Source of the DNA: Pseudothermotoga sp.
GTDB lineage: Bacteria; Thermotogota; Thermotogae; Thermotogales; DSM-5069
Assembly: GCA_003510135.1 (NCBI GenBank)
Contig: DOKY01000035.1
Span: 1-5,150, forward strand
DNA length: 5,150 nt
Direction of reading: 5' to 3'
Part shown: positions 1-5,150 of the stretch, piece after piece
Position numbering within the stretch: position 1 is the stretch's first letter
Layout: each line of letters begins with the position of its first letter
Program-made: the position numbers and the translations under genes
The notes under the pieces: generated by a model
What the model was told of the DNA's origin: nothing
What the model saw: only the letters and a program-made list of their open reading frames with translations
Database searches by the model: none

Positions 1-1434
1 GCCCAGGAAGACACAACGCTGCAGACTTATGCGCTGGCAAGGCTGTTGTTCAGCACACTGGTGAGGTACAAGGGCGATTCTCTGGAACTCGAACCAGAGC
101 TGCTCGTGAAGATGCCCGAAATTTCTGAGGATGGAAGAGTGTACACGTTCGAGCTGAAGAAAGGCATTAAATTCCACGATGGCAAAACGGAACTCACGAG
201 TGATGATGTGAAATTCACTATCGAGAGAATGCTCAGTCCGAAAGGAAGAGGCGCGAGCAAGTGGTTGTTCGAGCCCATACTCGGCGCCGAAGAGTTCATC
301 AAAGGTGAGTCCACAAGCCTGGAAGGTTTCAAGAAGATCGACGACTACAGGTTCCAGATAATACTCAAAGAGGCGTACGCACCCTTCCTCTACCATCTCG
401 CAGTGCCGGGCGCATCGATCTACTCGGAAAAGCTCGTCAAGGCAGCTGGAGACAACTGGAAACTCAATCCCGTGGGAACAGGACCATTCAAACTGAAAAG
501 GCATGTGCCCAACACCGAGATCGTTCTTGAGAGGAATCCGTACTACTTTGAAAAGGATCTTCCATATCTCGATGGCATAGTTTTCAGAATAGTCCCAGAC
601 TCAACGACGGCGCTCATGGAGTTTGAAGCTGGAACACTTGATGTGGTCACTATACCCGTGCTGGAGTACGAGAGATTGAAAGCTTCCGGCAAGTACAACA
701 TCATCGAGAAGGAAGCACTCAACACATACTATTTCCTGATGAACATGAGCGATCCGAAGTGGTCCAACCCGATCCTGAGAAAGGCCATGGCACTGGCGAT
801 CAACAAGAAGGAACTCGCGGAGGCAGTCTTTGGACCCAGGGCAACGGTGGCGACGAGTTTCGTCACACCCGGTATACCCGGCTCCTATCCACTGGGAGAA
901 GGCCCAGCTTACGACTATAACCCGGAGGAAGCTAAGAAACTGGTCGCACAGCTTGGAAACATTGGTAAAGTAACGGCGTGGCAGTGGGGAGGAGACACGC
1001 TCTCACAGCCGAACATAATTATCCAGGCGATGGCCAAGGAAGTCGGAATAGATCTGGAGATCATACCGGTCGAAAGGGCAGCGTTCCGTCAGGCCAGACG
1101 TGAAGGCAAGATTCCGGCAAACTACGGTAACTGGTGGGCCGACATTCCTGATCCAGACAACTACATAGGTGTGTTCTTCGCCGAGGGCAACCAGATGTCT
1201 TCGGGCTACAACAACAAAGAAGTCCAGGAGATGATCGAGAAAGCACGGGTTGAAGTCGACCCAGAAAAAAGAGCCCAAATGTACAGAGAGATAGAGTACA
1301 AGATCATAAGAGAGGATGTAGCGGTCATACCGCTCTTCCATCTGAAATACCTGCTTGCAACTCAAAAGAACGTGCACGGCATAATCGCTCACCCAACGGG
1401 AATAACCGTCTATCTGTATGCGTACAAACAGTGA
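1..1434 (+). CDS. ABC transporter family 5 solute-binding protein, peptide type (5' partial)
   Basis: Extracytoplasmic binding protein that captures the substrate, probably a di- or oligopeptide, and delivers it to the permease pair encoded just downstream. The reading frame is open to base 1, so the start codon, signal peptide and perhaps 50-70 N-terminal residues lie outside the window; the TTG at 46 is only an internal Leu codon. The 477 visible codons show family 5 hallmarks: YTFELKKGIKFHDG at codons 48-61, GTGPFKL from codon 159, the NWWADIPDPDNY segment around codon 381, and IPLFH at codons 443-447 near the C-terminus. Asp381 falls where E. coli OppA and DppA have the aspartate that binds the peptide alpha-amino group, as judged by eye from the W-x-A/G-D context. 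Family 5 proteins in Thermotogota can also bind oligosaccharides, so the peptide assignment rests mainly on the neighbouring peptidase gene. The family is certain; the ligand is not. Confidence 0.95.
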   Translation, partial: AQEDTTLQTYALARLLFSTLVRYKGDSLELEPELLVKMPEISEDGRVYTFELKKGIKFHDGKTELTSDDVKFTIERMLSPKGRGASKWLFEPILGAEEFIKGESTSLEGFKKIDDYRFQIILKEAYAPFLYHLAVPGASIYSEKLVKAAGDNWKLNPVGTGPFKLKRHVPNTEIVLERNPYYFEKDLPYLDGIVFRIVPDSTTALMEFEAGTLDVVTIPVLEYERLKASGKYNIIEKEALNTYYFLMNMSDPKWSNPILRKAMALAINKKELAEAVFGPRATVATSFVTPGIPGSYPLGEGPAYDYNPEEAKKLVAQLGNIGKVTAWQWGGDTLSQPNIIIQAMAKEVGIDLEIIPVERAAFRQARREGKIPANYGNWWADIPDPDNYIGVFFAEGNQMSSGYNNKEVQEMIEKARVEVDPEKRAQMYREIEYKIIREDVAVIPLFHLKYLLATQKNVHGIIAHPTGITVYLYAYKQ

Positions 1435-1441
1435 ATGAACC

Positions 1442-1464
1442 GGGCGGGCTCACGCCCGCCCTTT
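1442..1464 (+). terminator. GC-rich stem-loop after the binding-protein gene (weak terminator or mRNA-stabilising hairpin)
   Basis: A perfect 8-bp inverted repeat, GGGCGGGC at 1442-1449 and GCCCGCCC at 1454-1461, encloses a TCAC loop and is followed by only three T residues. It begins 8 bases after the binding-protein stop and ends just before the dppB ribosome site. The short T run argues against full termination. A partial terminator, or a barrier to 3' exonuclease that raises binding-protein expression over the membrane components, fits better and is known from other ABC importer operons. Confidence 0.6.
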
Positions 1465-1466
1465 CG

Positions 1467-1471
1467 GGAGG
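1467..1471 (+). promoter_or_regulatory. Shine-Dalgarno site of dppB
   Basis: GGAGG lies 9 bases before the GTG at 1481 and decides that start. It sits five bases after the right arm of the stem-loop at 1442-1461, so the hairpin could also affect ribosome access to dppB. Confidence 0.8.
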
Positions 1472-1480
1472 AAAACGATC

Positions 1481-2401
1481 GTGGTCCAATACATTGTTCG
1501 CCGCCTTCTCTATTCGATACCTGTCATCATTGGAGTCACTCTGATAACCTTCATCCTGCTCAACGTGGTACCTGGTGATCCTGTCCTGGAGATGGTGGGA
1601 AAGTACGCAGATCCGGAAGCTATTGAGCAGATTAGAGAACAGCTGGGATTGAACGATCCTCTCGTGGTGCAGTACATGAGATTTTTGTTCAACCTGCTGA
1701 GAGGAGATCTTGGCAAATCTTTCAAGACGAACCTGCCCGTTTCCAAGATGATCGCCGATACGTTTCCCACCACGCTGAAACTGGCACTCAGTTCGTATCT
1801 GGTGGCAATAGTGCTCGGAGTTTCCGTGGGTATCATTTCGGCGGTCAAGCAATATTCCATCCTCGACCGTTCCATGATGATCCTCGCACTCGCGGGAGTG
1901 AGTGCACCCGTTTTCTGGGTCGCCGTCGTTGCACAACTGATCTTTGGACTGAAACTCGGCTGGTTTCCCATATCCGGTTACTACAGTTTCAGACACATGA
2001 TTTTGCCTGCGATCGTTTTGGGAACCAGGTTCGCCGCTTCTATTGCTCGTTACACCAGGAGTGCACTTCTGGACGTGATAAGACAGGATTACATAAGAAC
2101 TGCGCGTGCCAAAGGACTTTCGGAAAGAAGAGTGATCTTCATCCACGCGCTCAAGAACGCGATGATTCCGGTTGTGACAATCCTTGGAATGCAGCTCAGC
2201 GGGCTTTTGACGGGTTCTATTCTCACCGAGACGGTTTTCGCCATACCGGGACTTGGAAGGTTGTCCGTCTGGGCACTTTCGGAAAGAGATTTTCCTCTCG
2301 TCCAAGGAACGGTAGTTTTCACAGCGATCGTGTACATTCTGGGCAATCTGATCGTGGATATATCTTACGCGTTTTTGAACCCGAGAGTCAGGTTGAAATA
2401 G
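1481..2401 (+). CDS. dppB: Dipeptide/oligopeptide ABC transporter permease, DppB/OppB type
   Basis: Inner-membrane subunit that pairs with DppC to form the substrate channel. At 306 residues it is complete and of usual family length. The N-terminus (MVQYIVRRLL) leads into a first membrane helix at about residues 10-30 that ends in NVVPGDP, the typical start of this family. An extracellular region at about 35-95 includes the RGDLGKS segment (74-80). Further hydrophobic helices lie at about 100-122, 132-157, 172-190, 225-250 and 274-295. The cytoplasmic EAA loop, which docks to the ATPase, is at about 203-231 (DYIRTARAKGLSERR, then LKNAMIP), followed by ETVFAIPGLG at 250-259. The GTG start is supported by GGAGG at 1467-1471. 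The gene lies 46 bases after the binding-protein stop and 12 bases before dppC. DppB and OppB are hard to separate by eye, so the symbol is a family label. Confidence 0.96.
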   Translation: MVQYIVRRLLYSIPVIIGVTLITFILLNVVPGDPVLEMVGKYADPEAIEQIREQLGLNDPLVVQYMRFLFNLLRGDLGKSFKTNLPVSKMIADTFPTTLKLALSSYLVAIVLGVSVGIISAVKQYSILDRSMMILALAGVSAPVFWVAVVAQLIFGLKLGWFPISGYYSFRHMILPAIVLGTRFAASIARYTRSALLDVIRQDYIRTARAKGLSERRVIFIHALKNAMIPVVTILGMQLSGLLTGSILTETVFAIPGLGRLSVWALSERDFPLVQGTVVFTAIVYILGNLIVDISYAFLNPRVRLK

Positions 2402-2406
2402 GAGGT
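2400..2406 (+). promoter_or_regulatory. Shine-Dalgarno site of dppC, overlapping the dppB stop
   Basis: AGGAGGT shares its first two bases with the TAG stop of dppB (2399-2401) and stands 7 bases before the GTG at 2414. A ribosome ending dppB therefore covers this site, which favours coupled, equal synthesis of the two permease subunits. Confidence 0.85.
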
Positions 2407-2413
2407 AACTTCT

Positions 2414-3295
2414 GTGGCTGAGAAGAAAGCCACTTCACTGTATGCGGACGCCTTCAGAAGGTTGAGAAAAAACAAAGCGGCAATGTTTGGGTTGATCTTC
2501 GTGATCTTCGTCGTGTTCGTCGCCATTTTTGCACCCTTGCTCGCACCGGCGGATCCGAACAAGATAGACCTTCAGAATCGTCTCAAACCCATGGGCTCAC
2601 CGTCGAGAATCTGCAGAAATGGGGTTTACATTCTTGGCTCCGATGAGTATGGCAGGGACATACTTTCACGCCTGATCTACGGTGCGAGAGTCTCTCTGAC
2701 CGTCGGTGTGATGACGCAGCTCATCACCACAGCGATAGGCGTAGTTATCGGATCACTGGCGGGCTACTACGGTGGGGTCATCGATATGGTGATGATGAGG
2801 ATAGCCGACATGTTGTTCGCCTTTCCTGAACTGCTGTTCTACATCGGTATGATGTTCGCGCTCGGTCCGGGCTTGACGAACATGTTCATCGCCCTGTCTG
2901 TGATTGGTTGGGCTGGAAAGGCGCGTCTGGTGAGGAGTCAGGTCATCTATTTGAAAGAGACTGAGTTCGTCGAAGCCGCAAAAGCGCAGGGATTTTCAGA
3001 CTTTAGAATCATTGTGAAGCACATACTTCCAAACTGCATGGGTCCGATCATCGTCTCGGTGTCGCTTGGCATACCCGGTGCGATCCTGGCTGAAGCAGGT
3101 CTGTCGTTCCTCGGTCTTGGCATCCTGCCACCAACACCGAGCTGGGGGAACATGATAAGATCGGCGAGTGCGTATCTAAGGATTCAGCCCTGGTACGCCG
3201 TCTGGCCGGGTGTTGTGCTCATGCTCGCCACGTTCGCCTTCAACCTTCTCGGAGATGGCCTCAGAGACGCACTTGATCCGAGATTGAAGCAGTGA
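2414..3295 (+). CDS. dppC: Dipeptide/oligopeptide ABC transporter permease, DppC/OppC type
   Basis: Second inner-membrane subunit of the importer, partner of DppB. The protein is complete at 293 residues, normal for the family. The N-terminus has the OppC_N-like pattern: a basic cytoplasmic stretch (FRRLRKNKAA, 14-23), then a helix at about 24-44 ending in APLLAP. An extracytoplasmic loop leads to the family signature LGSDEYGRDILSRLIYGAR at 74-92. Membrane helices follow at about 95-118, 135-152, 155-168, 212-235 and 263-280. The EAA loop that contacts the ATPase is at about 185-211 (FVEAAKAQGFSDFRI, then HILPNCMGP). The GTG start is fixed by AGGAGGT 7 bases upstream. The next gene in the operon is the NlpC/P60 peptidase rather than the ATPase, which is unusual. 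Confidence 0.96.
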   Translation: MAEKKATSLYADAFRRLRKNKAAMFGLIFVIFVVFVAIFAPLLAPADPNKIDLQNRLKPMGSPSRICRNGVYILGSDEYGRDILSRLIYGARVSLTVGVMTQLITTAIGVVIGSLAGYYGGVIDMVMMRIADMLFAFPELLFYIGMMFALGPGLTNMFIALSVIGWAGKARLVRSQVIYLKETEFVEAAKAQGFSDFRIIVKHILPNCMGPIIVSVSLGIPGAILAEAGLSFLGLGILPPTPSWGNMIRSASAYLRIQPWYAVWPGVVLMLATFAFNLLGDGLRDALDPRLKQ

Positions 3296-3299
3296 AAGG
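3294..3299 (+). promoter_or_regulatory. Shine-Dalgarno site that decides the peptidase start
   Basis: GAAAGG overlaps the dppC stop TGA (3293-3295). It lies 7 bases before the ATG at 3307 and 10 before the adjacent ATG at 3310. No comparable purine-rich site precedes the in-frame GTG at 3292, so translation from 3307 (or 3310) is preferred. Confidence 0.65.
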
Positions 3300-3306
3300 G
3301 TGTGCG

Positions 3307-4446
3307 ATGATGAAAAAGCTCGTTTTCGTTTTCTCGATATTGATTCCAATGTTGCTTTTCGGGAGTGGTGTGACCGTGGAGAGCTTGGAGCTTGCAAGAC
3401 AGCAGATAGAACTTTTCAAGAAAGAATTCAAGATTGAACCACGAGAAGTGGTGTTCAGCGTTACGGTGGGCAGTGAGGAGGGAAAGCTGGCGATCTTCGG
3501 TGAAGTTTCAAATCTGGAGCTGAAGCTTTCCTTGCTCGAAAGACTGAGAGCCTCACTTGGAGTTTCCTTGGAGGACAAGATCAAGCTTCTACCTGATGAA
3601 TCCGTTGGTGAGAAGAACTACGCGATCGTGAACGTAGACGTTGTGAACCTGATGGACGCTCCAAGGAGAACGTTGCAGAAGAACGCCGTAACCCAAGCAC
3701 GCATGGGAGATATTCTGAAACTGTTCAAGAAGGATGGCGACTGGTACCTGGTACAGATGGAAGATTCTTACATAGGCTGGATCGATGGGTCCAAGATCGT
3801 TCCCATGAACGAGAATGAACTTGAGAATTATCTTTCCTCTTCGTTCGCACTGGTCGTTTCCAAGTTCGCACAGCTTTACAAAGAGGCAGATCCAGCGAGC
3901 GCGATTGAGGCAAAGCTGGTGCAGGGGACCACACTGCCCTGCGTCGAAGTGAAAGACGAATGGCTGAAATTGAGGCTGCCCGATCGAAGAGAACTTTTTG
4001 TGAGAACGAGTGAGGTGCAGTTGTTTGAAAGCAGGAATAAAGTCTTCGCAATTGAGAAAGATGCAGAGTACATCATCGAGCTCGCCAAACAGCATTTGGG
4101 GCTGCCTTATCTTTGGGCAGGTACGACGTCTTACGGATTCGATTGTTCAGGTTTCACGCAGTTTTGCTTCAAGATGGCAGGATATTTCTTGAGACGGGAT
4201 GCCGACATGCAATACGAACAGGGCGAGCCCGTGTTGGATAGGAAAGAACTCAAGCCGGGAGATCTGGTGTTTTTCCAAACTTACAAGGCAGGTCCATCAC
4301 ACGTGGGCATCTACATTGGAAACATGAAGTACATTCATTCTGGCAGCAAGGGTGTGGCGATAAACAGTTTTGATCCGAACGATCCGGATTATTCAGCAGA
4401 TCTTGACAGGAAGTACATCGGTGCAAGAAGGATCATTCAAAGGTGA
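3307..4446 (+). CDS. Secreted SH3b-NlpC/P60 (C40) cell-wall peptidase, YkfC-like
   Basis: Predicted extracytoplasmic cysteine peptidase acting on peptidoglycan stem peptides; the closest known role is gamma-D-glutamyl-L-diamino acid endopeptidase (YkfC type), which releases L-Ala-gamma-D-Glu. From the ATG at 3307 it has 379 residues. Residues 1-20 form a signal peptide (basic KK, then a hydrophobic run). Residues 24-98 form an alpha/beta region ending in KLLPDE. The first SH3b-like region spans about 105-168 (IVNVDVVNL, then YIGWID at 155-160) and the second about 178-242. The NlpC/P60 domain fills about 254-377, with YLWAG at 268-272, FDCSGF around Cys280, SHVGIYIG with His332, and HSG with His344. 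These are the expected nucleophile, base and third polar residue. The spacing (52, then 12 residues) is close to that I recall for YkfC. The in-frame GTG at 3292 would add five residues and overlap dppC by four bases, but lacks a good ribosome site. Domain calls are strong; the exact bond cleaved is inferred. Confidence 0.92.
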   Translation: MMKKLVFVFSILIPMLLFGSGVTVESLELARQQIELFKKEFKIEPREVVFSVTVGSEEGKLAIFGEVSNLELKLSLLERLRASLGVSLEDKIKLLPDESVGEKNYAIVNVDVVNLMDAPRRTLQKNAVTQARMGDILKLFKKDGDWYLVQMEDSYIGWIDGSKIVPMNENELENYLSSSFALVVSKFAQLYKEADPASAIEAKLVQGTTLPCVEVKDEWLKLRLPDRRELFVRTSEVQLFESRNKVFAIEKDAEYIIELAKQHLGLPYLWAGTTSYGFDCSGFTQFCFKMAGYFLRRDADMQYEQGEPVLDRKELKPGDLVFFQTYKAGPSHVGIYIGNMKYIHSGSKGVAINSFDPNDPDYSADLDRKYIGARRIIQR

Positions 4447-4447
4447 T
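4441..4447 (+). promoter_or_regulatory. Shine-Dalgarno site of dppD, spanning the peptidase stop
   Basis: AGGTGAT contains the TGA stop of the peptidase gene (4444-4446) and lies 5 bases before the ATG at 4453. It matches the AGGTGATC portion of the standard anti-Shine-Dalgarno complement and ties translation of the ATPase to the peptidase. Confidence 0.7.
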
Positions 4448-4452
4448 AGACC

Positions 4453-5150
4453 ATGGCTGAACTTTTGCGCGTTGAGGATCTCACCGTGAAGTTCTTCACC
4501 AGCGATGGAATCGTACACGCCGTGGACAGGGTGAGTTTCTCCATAGAAGAAGAGGAAGTCTTGGGACTGGTGGGGGAATCCGGTTGTGGCAAATCCGTCA
4601 CTTCTTTATCAGTGATGAGGCTTCTGCCAATGCCACCAGCCAGAATCACGTCGGGAAGGATCTTTTTCAATGGAAGGAACCTGCTGGAACTTTCGGACGC
4701 CGAGATGAGAAAAATTCGCGGTAACGCGATATCGATGATTTTCCAGGAACCTATGACTTCTCTGAACCCCGTCATAACAGTGGGAAAGCAGATCGCCGAA
4801 GCGATTGTGACACACCAGAACGTAAGCATGGAGGAAGCCAGAAAGAAGTCGATCGAACTGCTCAAACTGGTGGGTATTCCAAATCCCGAAAAACGTTACG
4901 ACGATTATCCGCACCAGATGTCGGGTGGTATGAGACAGCGCGCCATGATAGCCATGGCCCTCGCGTGCAACCCGAAACTTTTGATCGCGGACGAACCCAC
5001 CACCGCACTCGACGTGACCGTTCAGGCGCAGATACTCGATCTCATCGCCCAGCTCAAGGATACCTTCGGTATGAGCGTCCTGCTCATAACACACGATCTG
5101 GGGGTCATCGCCGAGATGTGCGACAGGGTCATCGTGATGTACGCAGGTCA
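4453..5150 (+). CDS. dppD: Dipeptide/oligopeptide ABC transporter ATPase, DppD/OppD type (3' partial)
   Basis: Cytoplasmic ATP-binding subunit that energises import through the DppB-DppC channel. The window holds the first 232 codons plus two bases; the family usually runs to about 320-335 residues, so the C-terminal oligopeptide-transporter domain is missing because the window ends, not because the gene is broken. All nucleotide-binding motifs are present: Walker A GESGCGKS at 41-48, Q-loop Gln98 in FQEPMTSLNP (97-106), signature SGGMRQR at 157-163, Walker B LLIADEP ending at 182 with catalytic Glu181, D-loop ALD at 185-187, and the switch His214 in ITHD. The FQEPMTSLNP segment is typical of the DppD/OppD/DppF group. 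The ATG at 4453 is 6 bases after the peptidase stop. Dpp importers usually use two different ATPases, so a dppF gene is expected just downstream, outside the window. Confidence 0.96.
   Translation, partial: MAELLRVEDLTVKFFTSDGIVHAVDRVSFSIEEEEVLGLVGESGCGKSVTSLSVMRLLPMPPARITSGRIFFNGRNLLELSDAEMRKIRGNAISMIFQEPMTSLNPVITVGKQIAEAIVTHQNVSMEEARKKSIELLKLVGIPNPEKRYDDYPHQMSGGMRQRAMIAMALACNPKLLIADEPTTALDVTVQAQILDLIAQLKDTFGMSVLLITHDLGVIAEMCDRVIVMYAG

Noticed and set aside
46..48. TTG as the start codon of the binding protein
   Set aside because: The frame continues open upstream to base 1 with family-like sequence (ALARLLFSTLVRY) running through the TTG, so it is an internal Leu codon.
1442..1464. Hairpin as a full operon-ending terminator
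   Set aside because: Only three T residues follow the stem and the next gene begins 17 bases later in the same functional unit with no visible promoter between, so complete termination is unlikely.
1325..2305. Long minus-strand open frame of 326 codons opposite the end of the binding-protein gene and most of dppB
   Set aside because: It lies almost wholly opposite a clearly conserved permease gene. Its translation is a polar, His/Arg/Ser-rich sequence with no recognisable domain, as expected from the complement of hydrophobic codons.
3589..4095. Minus-strand open frame of 168 codons opposite the peptidase gene
   Set aside because: It mirrors the SH3b coding region, has no recognisable motif, and would interrupt a continuous plus-strand operon. 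It is treated as a shadow frame.
4437..5094. Overlapping minus-strand open frames opposite dppD
   Set aside because: They lie opposite a sequence with every ABC ATPase motif in frame, and their translations are low-information Ser- or His-rich strings.
1..5150. Mobile elements, CRISPR repeats, tRNA or riboswitch-like elements
   Set aside because: I saw no transposase, terminal inverted repeats, regularly spaced direct repeats or tRNA-like folds, and there is almost no non-coding space that could hold them.

Overview
This window lies inside one plus-strand operon for a peptide-type ABC importer (the Dpp/Opp family). It is cut at both ends. The order is: periplasmic solute-binding protein (5' end missing), GC-rich stem-loop, permease dppB, permease dppC, a secreted SH3b-NlpC/P60 cell-wall peptidase, and ATPase dppD (3' end missing). 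I found no RNA gene, CRISPR array, insertion sequence or minus-strand gene, and no stretch longer than 46 bases lacks a gene.

The organism looks like a thermophilic member of the Thermotogota, perhaps a Pseudothermotoga-like species with about 50% GC. This is inferred from the high use of AGA/AGG arginine and ATA isoleucine codons, the Lys/Glu-rich proteins, strong GGAGG-type ribosome sites, GTG starts, and the compact, nearly gapless operon. No marker gene in the window confirms it.

Layout: 1-1434 encodes the C-terminal 477 residues of a family 5 solute-binding protein. A perfect 8-bp GC hairpin at 1442-1461 separates it from the membrane genes. dppB (1481-2401) and dppC (2414-3295) are complete and carry the expected transmembrane and EAA-loop signatures. 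The NlpC/P60 gene (about 3307-4446) follows after 11 bases. dppD (4453 onward) follows after another 6 bases and runs off the window with all nucleotide-binding motifs intact. The Shine-Dalgarno sites of dppC, the peptidase and dppD all overlap the stop codon of the gene before, which suggests translational coupling.

The unusual point is the peptidase inserted between permease and ATPase. It has a signal peptide, an N-terminal alpha/beta region, two SH3b-like regions and a complete Cys-His-His catalytic set with YkfC-like spacing. The simplest reading is a cell-wall peptide salvage unit: the peptidase cuts peptidoglycan stem peptides outside the membrane, and the binding protein and transporter bring the released dipeptide or oligopeptide in. 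This is inference from gene order and domain content.
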